A stretch of DNA of 64,000 bases. It comes from Owenia fusiformis. Its lineage: Eukaryota; Annelida; Polychaeta; Sabellida; Oweniidae. The translations under genes were made by a program, and so were the position numbers. Below are positions 36,467 through 48,300 of the stretch, piece by piece; the first letter of the stretch is position 1, and every line of letters starts with the position of its first letter. The notes below the pieces were generated by a model that was given only the letters and a program-made list of their open reading frames with translations, was not told the DNA's origin and made no database searches. Location of the stretch: positions 29,444,926 to 29,508,925 of the forward strand of contig CAIIXF020000002.1 of NCBI GenBank assembly GCA_903813345.2. Reading direction: 5' to 3'.

Positions 36467-37377
36467 ATTACACGTCGCACGAAACTGGGGACAATTAGAG
36501 TAACATTATGGCGTCAAAATACCAAAACAATACAATGGGCAGTATAGGGCGCAATCAGCATTATAACGTCAAAAACGACAAGCGTTACATTTTGTCAAGT
36601 TTAGTCAACATAAAAATAAGATGCTTTATTCTTATTCAATCCTGGTAAAATTAACAGAGTAACAAGATCTCGAGGACAATATTTCTAAAATGTTTTTGAT
36701 TTTTGAAAAACGGTCAGGAAGTCCACTCGGGGCGTTAGTAAAAATTGATGTGTATGGGATTTGTGGTAAAAAATCGATGCGTTACATTTTTTCAAGTCTC
36801 TAAAAGCAACTCTTATTCTCTTATTATTTGAAAAATAAAGAAATCGGTTCTTGTTTTGTAAATTTCGCCATGACAATATTGTGCAGTTAAATTTTTTTTG
36901 AAATCAGACCTAAATTAGAAGGTTAAATAAAGGTAAACTTATTGCTTGTCTCCCTCGCCTTCAAAACCTTACACAATTTTGAAAATCTTAAAAGCGTTCA
37001 TATAAGACGATTTGAACTGTAGCCACTAGGCAATTGTGACGTCATAAAAGCACATGTTTCAATGAATAAAATGTGAAATTTTAGTAAAATTCTGATCAGT
37101 ATTACAAAAGTTATCCCGATTTCAACGAACCGTGCAAGCGTGAAATGTTACGTCTTACAGCGTATTTGACGATGTCGGAGTACATTTAACTTCAAAATTA
37201 TGGTAGATCCTATCACACTTTCCATGGAAAAATAATTTCAGTGAAATGCGAATAAAAATTACTTCAAAATGATATCAATGCACATAGTTAGCTTTTTAAA
37301 TAAGGCAGATATTAACGCTTAAAGCTGAGATTACCCCGTATTTCCCGAATTGTCCCCAGGTCCGTGCACGTCATAAT
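36467..37377. mobile_element. 911-bp inverted-repeat element
   Basis: The left end ATTACACGTCGCACG and the right end GTGCACGTCATAAT extend into a shared CTGGGGACAATT, about 30 bp of imperfect inverted repeat. The related locus at 55038 lacks the segment, which defines its edges. No transposase was found. The superfamily is not assigned. Confidence 0.7.
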
Positions 37378-37460
37378 ATAGATTTTAAATATGATATCAC
37401 TTTTACTGAATTTGGAATTTTCAATGCGACTTATAATCAAAATTATTTTTACTCGCATTG

Positions 37461-37593
37461 ATCAAGATATTGGTTCTAATCTTTTGGATTGTTTATTCTG
37501 AATTTATGGACGGTTATAATTTCAGAAAATAACGACTTTTTGACGTTTTCATTGTTAGAAAATATTGAGTTGCGATTCTGGGACCCATCCTCC
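37461..37593. repeat. Right-end fragment of the GGAGGATT inverted-repeat family
   Basis: 'aaatattgagttgcgattct' and 'gggacccatcctcc' match the right ends at 41246 and 57036. No left end is seen. Confidence 0.5.
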
Positions 37594-37928
37594 TTGGTTA
37601 ACCCTGGATTATATTCCCCAAGATCAATGGTTTCCCCCTTTAATTCGGCCTTTATAATCTCTGAATTTTATGGGACCATTTGAATAATTGTTTAGTAATC
37701 TACAACAATAGGCCATGCGATATGGCTATATTCTACCGATCTTATGCTATTGCAATTACATTACCGATTCGACTGTTTTTAGCTAATATTCAAGATATAC
37801 TCAATAGGGTGATAAAATTAAACAAGTCTTCGGCCGTGTAATTGACTAGAGTGAGATAATACAGGGGTTCCGGAAAGTATGGCCCGGGAAGTCTGCCCCC
37901 CCCCCCCCCCCCTAGGCAGACATATATA
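37594..37928. other. No gene recognised
   Basis: AT-rich, ending in one of the longest poly-C runs of the window (about 17 C at 37896-37912). Confidence 0.4.
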
Positions 37929-38362
37929 TATACCAATGTCTCCATATTATGTGTCATATATCATTTTAATGCTTATCCAATGGTGCATTGATTTGCCAAT
38001 TATCATGGTTCAAGTTGAAGTTAGAGGCGTTTCAAAATTTAGTGTTTGGTGGCCAAAATAAAAGTTCAGTTTTATACCAAATTAATAGTCAATCTGTCTT
38101 CCTAAGCCATGTTAACATCATCAATTATTTTTTAAATGCACTTGAAATAGGGCCGTGGCATTTTGTAATCCTCATGAAACCTTTTTAAGGTATTTTAGAA
38201 GAGTTGCCTTGGAGTATCTGCCGAACTTCAATTCTGGCCAAACACTAAGATTTGACTTTTTCTCATTTGTAAGTTGAACCATGATATTTGACAAATCAAT
38301 GTAACTTTGGACAAGCTTTAAAATGATAGATATGGCGTATATACTATTGAGACATTAGTATA
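37929..38362. mobile_element. Foldback element with about 125-bp inverted arms
   Basis: Arms 37929-38056 and 38233-38362 are imperfectly inverse along their length: ATACCAATGTCTC against GAGACATTAGTAT at the ends, TATCATGGTTCAA in the middle, TTAGTGTTTGG at the inner edge. No coding sequence. Confidence 0.65.
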
Positions 38363-39129
38363 ACCCTGTACAGTAAATATTTGAGCAAATGAGGATCAAA
38401 AGAACGATGCTATTTTTTGTTACAAAGTTGATTTTCGGGCTTATGAACAGGAGGAATTTTTGAAATGTTTGTCCAAAAGCGAAACAGCTCTTTCGTGGCA
38501 AAATTAAAAAAGGATTTGCTCAATTGAATATTGACTCACTCGAGTACCAAACGTATTAACTTGTTGACTTGTTTTTCTAAAATCGAATCATAATTGTAAT
38601 TCACCAAGTAACTCTCAATTAATTATATGATAAATTGGACAACGTTTTATCCAGTGAACCTCCATTTGGTTAGGAAGCCTGATCTCCAAAGCTGACAGTC
38701 TTATCTTTAAAATGGTATATTGGAACTATAGGACTGCTTCTTCAAAGGACTTCATTTATGCTTTAATTCAGTATGTATGTATATAAATACCCTTGCAGCG
38801 AAGATGCTTTAAAACAAACTTCATCATTTATTTTTGTTAAGAAGCGTGCTTTTAGGTTTTCGTTCGCTCAACTACAGTAAAAGTAGCCGTTTATAAACGA
38901 AAGCTAAAAGGTTAATAAATCAACGATAATGTATTACTTGTAGAATATATTACATACTGAGTATATGGTCTATAGGCATTTTATTGGGAAGTAATTACTA
39001 GATGGAACTTTTAATACGCAAGGGTGTTTTATTCGATGTACGATTTATACTTTGTCATTGTGTTCTATCAGAATATGGATTTGGGACAATTTAGGATTGG
39101 AATAAATTAACGTGATAAAATCATAATAT
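38363..39129. other. No gene recognised
   Basis: AT-rich spacer. Nothing recognised. Confidence 0.4.
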
Positions 39130-39263
39130 TAGGGAGTTTAAGCTTGCAATGTTTTTAACAACCTAAACGTGAACAGAAAATATCCAAGCGATGCATTTAT
39201 ATGGGTGAATGGTCATACGTATAGGTTGGGGTTTCGATTTTATATGCAAGCTTAAACTCCCTA
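39130..39263. mobile_element. 134-bp miniature inverted-repeat element
   Basis: Starts TAGGGAGTTTAAGCTTGCA and ends TGCAAGCTTAAACTCCCTA, a perfect 19-bp inverted pair. No target duplication could be fixed and nothing is coded inside. Confidence 0.75.
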
Positions 39264-39711
39264 TTATGGTGGTTAAGTTACACGTTTTTTCAAACTCATA
39301 CGTGAACGATTAGAATTGTGGCCATCTATGGATCTCTGTTCCCCCAATTTGTACTGTTTACTCGGCCGATTGAGTATAAAGATATACGGAAAATAATTAA
39401 TTTGGTCCCAGGAAAGTGACGAATTGAGAGCGGAACAGTAATCCCCAGGGTTCGAAATATTACACGCTCGCGTATATGGTTTCTAAAACGTATAACTAAT
39501 AACCTCCATATTTTAAAATTCATTTATTACATGATCGAGGTTATTCCAATTTTTTCCTAAATTTTTCTTACAGTTTTAGAAGCTACGTATAAATATAAAA
39601 CACGCATTCTATGGGGGATTGGGGTGGCCAATATAATACCCTATATGTATTTGTATTTTTATTTCTGTCTTCGTCGACGCCATTTTTATGTCACCACTAT
39701 AAGTGCTGATA
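39264..39711. other. No gene recognised
   Basis: Spacer between two inverted-repeat elements. No exon-like frame. Confidence 0.4.
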
Positions 39712-40771
39712 TACAGGGTGTTCCAAAAGTAACAGGACTGGTGCTGGCATTTTGTCAATTTTGCACTGAGTATCTTCAAATTTTCACAAATTGTACTTTG
39801 AAGTATTGCAACTAAAATTGTAAAGTTTCAGAAAAAATGATGAAATGCGATTAGAGTTATGGTTACTATAGTAACATGACATTTCAATACCCGGGGCAAC
39901 TTTTTTCCTGAAAATGTGATACATTTTTGTATTACTGAAGAAAGTATCTAATTCACCTATTATAATACATTTCTTGTTTATTTTATTAGTTCCTTTGTTG
40001 TAAAGGTGTTGCCATACAACTCGGATTCAAGTATAATTTCATATTGATAATAATATTTGTTCAATTTCCTGGAATATCACTATGTATAACAGTCTGAACA
40101 ATTCACTGTTGAGGTTTTGAAAAGACCCTATTGAAGCCAGTCATCTACCTTGATAGCGCCCTGCCTGCAGGTCACCATTAAAGACCATGCGGCTATAGAG
40201 GAGCTAGGTCTTGAGGTCTAAAACCATGCACCATAGTCCTCTGATCATGCAAAATCTAATTTTTACTTATATTGAGAACGGAATGCTAATCAGTGCTTTA
40301 AGACCTTTAAAGATGAGCATGATCTTCTCCAAGTTGTCCAATCGACCCTGCGTTACATGTCCTCAAATGGGTTTACTCATTTGGGTCATGGATACAGAGT
40401 ACTACTCTTGTACTGACCAAAGAGGAGCCTATTATCAAAGTAGAGGATACATAAGAATATCAAATGATGTAAAACAAATGTAATTCCCACCAGTTGTTGC
40501 ATTTCAACTTTGATATGGCATGTACAAAAATGATATGGCATGTACAAAATGCTTAATGTCTCTGTAACTTTTTGCGTGGAATGTTGCCCCGGGTATTGTG
40601 ATGTCATGTTACTATAGCTACCATAACTCTACCTGAGTTTCATATATTTTGTCGAAACTTTGCAGTCTTAGTAATGATACATAAAAGTACATTCTGTAAA
40701 ATGTTGTAGATGATTGGTGCGTATTTATCAAAATGCCAGCACCAGTCCTGTTACTTTTGGAACATCCTGTA
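39712..40771. mobile_element. 1,056-bp mariner-like element with about 190-bp terminal repeats
   Basis: Element 39714-40769 starts CAGGGTGTTCCAAAAGTAAC; the right end is its inverse with one change. TA borders both ends (39712-39713 and 40770-40771). Similarity between the arms continues with gaps to the CCCGGG stretch (about 39893 and 40590). The interior has short frames but no recognisable transposase motif. The TA target and terminal sequence suggest Tc1/mariner. Confidence 0.75.
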
Positions 40772-40948
40772 TTGTAATAGTCTCCAAATTTTTGTGGACG
40801 GTGTTCGGTGGTCGGCGTCTGTAACAACATTTGCATGCTAATGTTACGAACCATGATCAACTTCTGTGAGATCTGGAGATTTTTTACTTCTCATAGTGGT
40901 CTTCAAACGTACATTGATAGGAAGAATCTCGCCCTATATAATATAACA

Positions 40949-41246
40949 GGAGGAATGGCTCCCAGAATGCATTCTCGATATTTTCTTTCCCCGATTCCGA
41001 TCTTTATTAAGGATGTGGTGATTTTCACTTCAAATTTTGAATCACGGGCTTTGTTCTCATTGCATAACAAAAAATCAGAACATACAAGAAGTGATCAAGA
41101 TATTAACTCGTCGTTGGACATCTTTTTCTTGTCCATCATCACTCATTCTGATTACACATTTTTAACCAGTTTAATGTCAGACAATAACGACATTCTGACA
41201 TCAATGTTTGAACATATCGAGATTGCATTCTGGGAGCAAATCCTCC
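40949..41246. mobile_element. GGAGGATT-type inverted-repeat element, copy 2
   Basis: The left end GGAGGAATGGCTCCCAGAAT and the right end ATTCTGGGAGCAAATCCTCC are inverse; the match continues into 'gcattctcgatatt' and 'catatcgagattgc'. The open frame across it is not a gene. Cleanest copy of the family. Confidence 0.75.
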
Positions 41247-42110
41247 TTGCAGAATGAAGAGAAGAAAGACAGAATACAACTAAAACAATTATATTTGCTG
41301 CATTCTATAACTACCTTTATTCAATCAAACAATCTCTAAATATTTCAGACTACAATAATCGACTTTGAATATTCCAGAATAAGATTTCCTATTTCATAAT
41401 CTAGAACATCGAAGAACATGTTTACTCGCTAGTCTTTACATTCAACGTTTTGTTGATTTTGATTTTTTTATCAAATATTATTACTTATGATGAAAATAAT
41501 GCATTGTGTCAGGTTATATGCGGCAATATGACATTTTAATAGCCACTTAATGGCTGCAATATGTAATCAATTGAGTTATACATATATAGACATATCTTTT
41601 ATTGAGGCAATGTAAAATAATAGGACGATGAACCAACTTAAATAAACATCAGATCAGTAGTGGGAGAAGGAGAGTTTAAACTCAGGAAAATTAACAATGG
41701 CCATGATCATCTTATTGCCGCATACCTTCATCGTGTACCTTCGGAAACGACGGTACATATACCCTGATACAATGCTATTCAATTTTATATTCTCGATGTC
41801 CATTTTCATTCGCATTTTTCTGTCCGAGTTTTCCCTAAATAGGCTCCATGGCAGCTACATATTGTATTTGAAAATAGTGTCCAATCAAAAGTAGAAAATC
41901 AATTTTTTACCTTATTGTTGGAATTCTGTGGTCACGTGACAATATCGGTAAACACATGACCCTAAATTTGCACCAATAAGCGGAGGGCACTTTTTTAGCA
42001 TTTTGAATTGATACGTGTTTATGGCACTTAATGGCTCGAAATTAAACAGTCAATATTTAGATGGAGTTCCAAGTTGTAAGAGCTAAGTTTTTTCATTTCA
42101 AGATGTAGAC
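41247..42110 (-). other. 3' flank of the minus-strand gene
   Basis: AT-rich sequence after the stop codon of the gene at 42111. The nearest minus-strand AATAAA is at about 41598-41603, which would give a 3' UTR of about 0.5 kb. No other feature recognised. Confidence 0.35.
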
Positions 42111-42319
42111 CTAAACAATCAAGAAATCTGCCACATTCACGAGCTGAGCTGTGTCTGATGCATGCCAGCATGACATGTTAACAGACTCCTGTACTCTGAA
42201 CTTATGAAAGGCCATTGGAGTATCAACGTCATACGTAACATCGTTTACGTCCAGTAGCAAGTTCTCACCAGTTATATTGAGATTTGGGATTATGCTTGCC
42301 TCAAGGAAATCAAGATATC
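42111..42319 (-). CDS. Exon 7 (terminal) of the RGM-like gene
   Basis: Acceptor 'ttttgttttag', 68 codons and TAG. Starts YLDFLEASIIPNLNITG and ends NVADFLIV. Two N-glycosylation sites and one cysteine. The short hydrophobic end is not a convincing GPI signal. Confidence 0.7.
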
Positions 42320-45300
42320 CTAAAACAAAACAAAAACTGCAGTTCTATACGTTTTTCTATGATGAAGTTCAATTTTGATACGATCGCACTAGTATCGACA
42401 ACCACCAGCAGTTTAGAGGCTGACAGCGAATATGATATTTATCGTATATTTGTATTTTCGTTGTAATCACAAAGTACAAACAGACCAGTCCAAAAAATCC
42501 TGACACATGCTGGTCACCTGATGTCATGTTTAGTTTCAATATTCAGAAATGGGATATAAACAAGAATTCTCCGTAAAATATCATGCGAAAGCAGCTTGCG
42601 AAGTATGACGTCATAAATTAACCCAATATACCCCAGTTTCTTTGAGTCACCAAAAAGGGGTAGACGTTATTAATTAGTAAATTAAATAAATATTTCTCGG
42701 ACTTTTGCCTCATGCCTTAGTGTAAATTGATGATGAATAAGAGAAAATAACTCGAATAAGTTAAGGTTGTACTCAAAGCATTTTACTCGATTTAGAGATA
42801 CTAATGCTATCTTACCGTATGAAAGCCAGATTTTGTAGATTAAAATGAAACTATGGCTTTCTCATCAATTTTGAAAAGGGTATAATATCACTTGCAATTG
42901 AGTACGGAATATTGGAATGCGTGCGAATGTGAAACTAATGTTTATTTCCACTTTGGTTCAGCCTTCGTAGTATTTTGCAACAACAACTTTTTGATTTAGC
43001 GCCAAAATAACTTGGCACATGGCACGTCATGGTCAGGTGACCTCAAAAAGTGCGCAAAAATAACAACATTTCAGAGGTTGACAGTCTTATCTTAATAAAT
43101 CGTGTTGTGTGGGGAAATATCACAAGCTTTGGAGTCAACATAACAAAAGGGATGCTATTTGTGCTAAAAACAAGATAAGAGATTCTTTAATTGGTTTTAG
43201 TACAAAACCCTTACCAAAGTAACTTGTTTCATCAAGCAATGTAGTGCCGAAAGAGCCAATTTCAGCCATATTCAAGGGATCATTAATGCATACGTTCATT
43301 TTGTAGGGCCGACCTCCCCTTATTGCTATAGTTATTTTACCACCATCTGCATCGGTTCCGAAAGCTACAGTGACAACCACAACGCTACCATTTTGCGAAT
43401 ATTCATAGGTGACCTGGAAATGAGGTTCGAGTTTCAATCAACCAAATGAAACAATAGCGCATGCGCGCAAATTTGTCTTGTTCATCTCTCAGTTCTGTTA
43501 CTTAAAGAGAGAATCAGATATAGCGAGCAGCCAAACAAAAAATTGTTACAATTTGAGAATATTTCTGGCTTGTGTCATTCCTTTTCATGTCTATTTTCCA
43601 AAAATCCCTATAGTACACATTTTATTTCAGGAAAACTAAAGATTTTTACAATAATGTATTATTTTTCTAGAAGAATGGTTACCATTCTTATTATTTGGGA
43701 GAATTTAAAATTTTCACCCATTTTTGCACTTTGAATCATTTATAACTTCTCCAATTTATAACATATTGTGAATCTTTTGGGAGATATTGTATTTGATATT
43801 GTAAGGAATAGATCTGATTCTGCCTTTAAGTACTGACTACAGGTGTACAGGAACAACGCGGTTAGAATTCAAAAAGTGTACTTTGTTCAGATAAACTTAT
43901 CTTTTAGGAAACGCTTGAAATATACTTGAATCTACGTTGACTTTAATAATGTATCCCAAATATCAAATCCATATAAAATCATCATACTGAGTCATAACAT
44001 TTTATTAGCTTTGAAGTTATCATTGCTGCCAGAAATTGTTTTTGGAAAATGTGCCATATTACAACTTGTCTATACATACTATTGGGAAACCTGCTCCTAT
44101 TGGGTTCTTTAGCGTTTCCTGGACAGAGAGTGTACCGTTTAGATCGACAGATACAGCTAGATTACTGAATGCAGTGTTTACGTACAGATCCGTTAGATAA
44201 TGACCACCATTGCCGCCAAACAAGCCATCGACTTCAACATAATCATCTAAAAGCAAAAACAGTGATTTAAACTGCGCATGCGCATTGCAAGGTTCAATTA
44301 TGAAATAAAAGCACTCAGTCCAATGGGAGAGACTGGGTGGGGGAATTCTCTTGCTGTCTCAAGAATGAATGGTATAACAGGGAGTCGGATGTACATTCAG
44401 TTTATGTTTGGATCGTTACAATAAGGGAGTTGCTGTATAGCTGAACAAATAGATGTCAGCACTTGTTATTTTTTTGTTTTCGGGTTGGGCCAGAATGTCA
44501 TATAGGCGTCAATGGTAAAAACTTGCAATAGTCAATTTTGTAACAATTGTTTACCAGTGACACTATTATAAAATATTTCAATATAAAAAAAACAAAACTG
44601 AATAAATGAAATAAAAAACGACCAAACTTACTCTGGCTAACAGGGTATCGATGAAATAGTTTATACTTGTTTCCATTCGCAAACTGAGGTCGAGCACATA
44701 ATCTTGTATCGTTTTTGTATATTGGATTCATCGAATGTGGGTCATTGAATACTATAACAATAAAATACATTTTTAATTATGTTTATTAAAGGGTTCAGAG
44801 ATGACATACGAGGGAACCCGCCACGCCCTTCCCTACTCCCATGTTGCCATAGCAAACATTTTATGATGTAACATTAACGTATGATGCTGAATCTTCAGGA
44901 TATGACAGCTATTATAAACTATCTAGAATGCCTATGGCGATTGGTAGTAGTTATTTTGTGTATTTTTTGATTATGAAGAAAATAAATAATATGTTAAAAA
45001 AACAAAAAAACGCTTCAACTGCAATATACACAAATTTTCAGCTGAATTGAGTAATATTTAAGAAAGTCAGAGCATATAGTGCATTCCTTCTGGGACAACC
45101 CTCATTTCTAAATTGTAAAATGTGTATTGTACAGCTTATACAGAAAAAATGAAAAAGCTTTTGAATTTAATTGATTCGCTGACTTGAAAACTTACTGCAA
45201 TAGCCATGCCTCCTAACAACATCTGGATCATCCTGCTGAAGTGATGAACCTATAATTAAATGGTCATTAAAAAGGGATTAAGTAAATGGGACAACATGTG

Positions 45301-48300
45301 ATACATGTACAGTACATGGGAATTAAAACTTTGCTGAATCATACCAATCATTTAAAGATGGCAGAATGTTAGTATGTTATGTTGCATCGCTTTCCAGCTG
45401 CTAACAAACGACGTCAAAAAATATGAGCCTGAAGTCTGTGTTGAAATGTTCGACAACTTAGTGAGGCATACCCTCCAGCTTTTCTGTAGAACCAAAATTA
45501 TTGTATCGCTTCCCATAAATAGGGGGGACTACAGGGATCTGAATGATGACATTAACATTATACGCCGTAAAATGGCTCAGTTATATAGTGGTTATAACAA
45601 CATTATAACAATTAAAAACAACAGCCTTGCATCAAGAGGCACAATCATACCAAGGTTGTACTCCAGGGACAAGTGCCACCTTTCGGAAGAAGGCGAGCGC
45701 TTGCTCTTTTCCAACATCAAACGAGGAATTTTCGACATACTAGAAATATGATTTTATTCAAATCAAAATTAATATGACTGCCAATGTGTGCAGTGTTTTA
45801 TATGATAGTGTATGTGAACATTAACAGTACTACAGTCCTTTCTCGATTTACTTCAGTGATCATTTATTATATTTGATTCATTTCTTATTGCTTAACAACT
45901 TAGAAATGAAGCATGACATTAAAATTGGTCATCTGAATATTGAAGGTATTATTAGCAAAAATATTGGTAACAAGCTAAATGATCCATCTTTTTTAAATTA
46001 TATTAACAACTTAGACATTATTGGGTTGTCTGAAACCCACACCGATAAAAATAGCAATTTCGAAATAGATGGATTTATTTCTTACCCAGTTCATAGACCA
46101 AAAACTAAAAAGGCAAAAAGAAATTCAGGAGGTGTTATTATATATGTGAAGAATGGCCTATGCAAAGGAGTAATACCTCACTATTCAGAGACCAGGGACA
46201 CGCTTTGGTTACAACTAAAAAGAGACTTTTTTGGTTTTGAAAATGATTTGTATTTATGTGTTACCTATATAACACCAATCGATTCATCAGTAACACAAAG
46301 AACAGATATTATCAGGTTTGCTGAACTAGAAAAGAACATTATCAAATATTCTGAGTTGGGAAATGTCATCATTTTGGGAGATCTAAATTCACGAACAGGG
46401 GAGGAACTAGATTTTATTTTGGATGAAGATGATAACTATGTACCATGTCATTACAACTATTTTCTCGACAATGATAATATTATCAGACGTTTGAGTCAAG
46501 ATAAGCATGTAAACACTTTTGGGAAAGAATTATTAAACTTATGCAAAAGCACCCAACTCAGGATACTTAATGGCAGAATTTTTGGCGACCTTACCGGGGC
46601 ATTAACTTGCCATCAGTGGAATGGTAGTAGCTTAGTTGACTATGCTTTAGTGCAGCAGGATTTAGTAAACAAAATTAGATATTTCAGAGTTCATGATTTT
46701 ATGGGGACTATATCAAACCACTGTCTAATATCCCTAAGTATCAAAGTATCGCTTAATACTCTGTGCACTACTCATTGCAATTATGACACAGAGGTCATAC
46801 ATAAAGAATTACCTTGCACATATAAGTGGTATAAACAGAATACAGAGAGCTTTAAAAATTCATTACTGAATAATCTGAACCAGGCATTCAACTCAAAAAG
46901 TATCAATGAATTAGAAACCGATGAAGCAACAGAACTATTGACTAACGCTTATAGATTATCGGCAAATGAATGTCTCATTAAACGGAAAATCATGTCAAAA
47001 AAACGATTGATTAGAAGAACCACTCCATGGTTCGATAAGTCATGTAGTCAAATGAAGAAAGAGGTGAATAAACTAGGAAATTTGTTAGCCCGCGATCATA
47101 ACAATAATGAAAAGAGGCTGAATTATTTCAAGCTTAAAAAAATATTTAAAAAGAAGTGTAAGCAGTCAAAGAAAAAAGTTAAAAATAACATTATTAATCA
47201 GTTACATATTATGAGTGAAAATGACCCTTTAGAATATTGGAAATTAGTTGAACAACTAAAATCAGTGTCAACAAATACAAGTCAGGCACCAAATACAAAT
47301 CATATCTCCTCATCCGAGCAATTACTTTATTACGAATCACTGCTCAACACAGCAACTACAATAGATAATGACATTGAACAGAAAATCTCTAATCTAAAAA
47401 ATGAACCTTTTTTTAATGATCTTGATTACACCATAAATGATGATGAAATTCTAGGTGCTGTCAAACATTTAAAAAATAAAAAAGCCTGTGGATTAGATGG
47501 AATATCAAATGAAATGGTGAAACACAGTATTAATCAATCCTTGAAATTCTTAAATAGCATTTTTAACAAGATTCTTAATTGCGGAAAATATCCAAAATCA
47601 TGGAATGAAGGTTACATATCATCCATTCTAAAATCTGGTAAACCTTCAGATATGAGTAACTATAGAGGAATAACCATCAATAATTGCTTAGGTAAAGTGT
47701 TTAACACTATCCTTAATAATAGAATTAAATCATTTCTACTCAAAAATAATATATCTAGTAAGTATCAAATTGGCTTCAAGGAAAAAGCGCGTACATCAGA
47801 TCACATGTTTGTGTTTCGAACGTTAATCGATAAACACTTATCAAACAACTCTAAAGAGCATCTCTATGCTTGTTTCATTGATTTTCAAAAAGCGTTTGAC
47901 TCGATTTGGCACAGGGGACTAATATTCAAGCTTTTAAACTCAGGAATTCGTGGTAAAACATTAAAAATCATTGAAAACATGTATGATAATAATAAATTTT
48001 GCATCAAAAACAATGACCTCGGGAAGAGAACTGTATTCAAAGTAGCAAATATTGGTGTAAAACAAGGTGATCCGTTGTCCCCCTGTCTTTTCAATTTATT
48101 CCTAAATGACTTACCCGATACTATTGGCTATAAAAATGACTGTCCATCTATTGGAAAAGAAATTATTAACATGCTTATGTACGCTGATGATATTGTTTTA
48201 TTCTCGACTTCTAAACATGGATTACAAAGATCTTTAGATTCCTTAAAAGAATATTGTGACAGGTGGAAACTTAATATCAACATAAATAAGACCAAGATAA

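Larger units (their letters stand above)
35611..37460 (+). repeat. Dispersed repeat interrupted by three insertions (paralogue of 54686-55125)
   Basis: Blocks at 35611-35706, 35976-36046, 36275-36466 and 37378-37460 align in order with the continuous sequence at 54686-55125. Shared strings include 'caccaccaggtggct', 'catggggtctatggggaat' and 'aaaccacatttctagatgta'. The gaps are an insertion of about 270 bp of unknown type, a 216-bp element (36053-36268) and a 911-bp element (36467-37377). Open frames here have no coding support. Confidence 0.75.
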
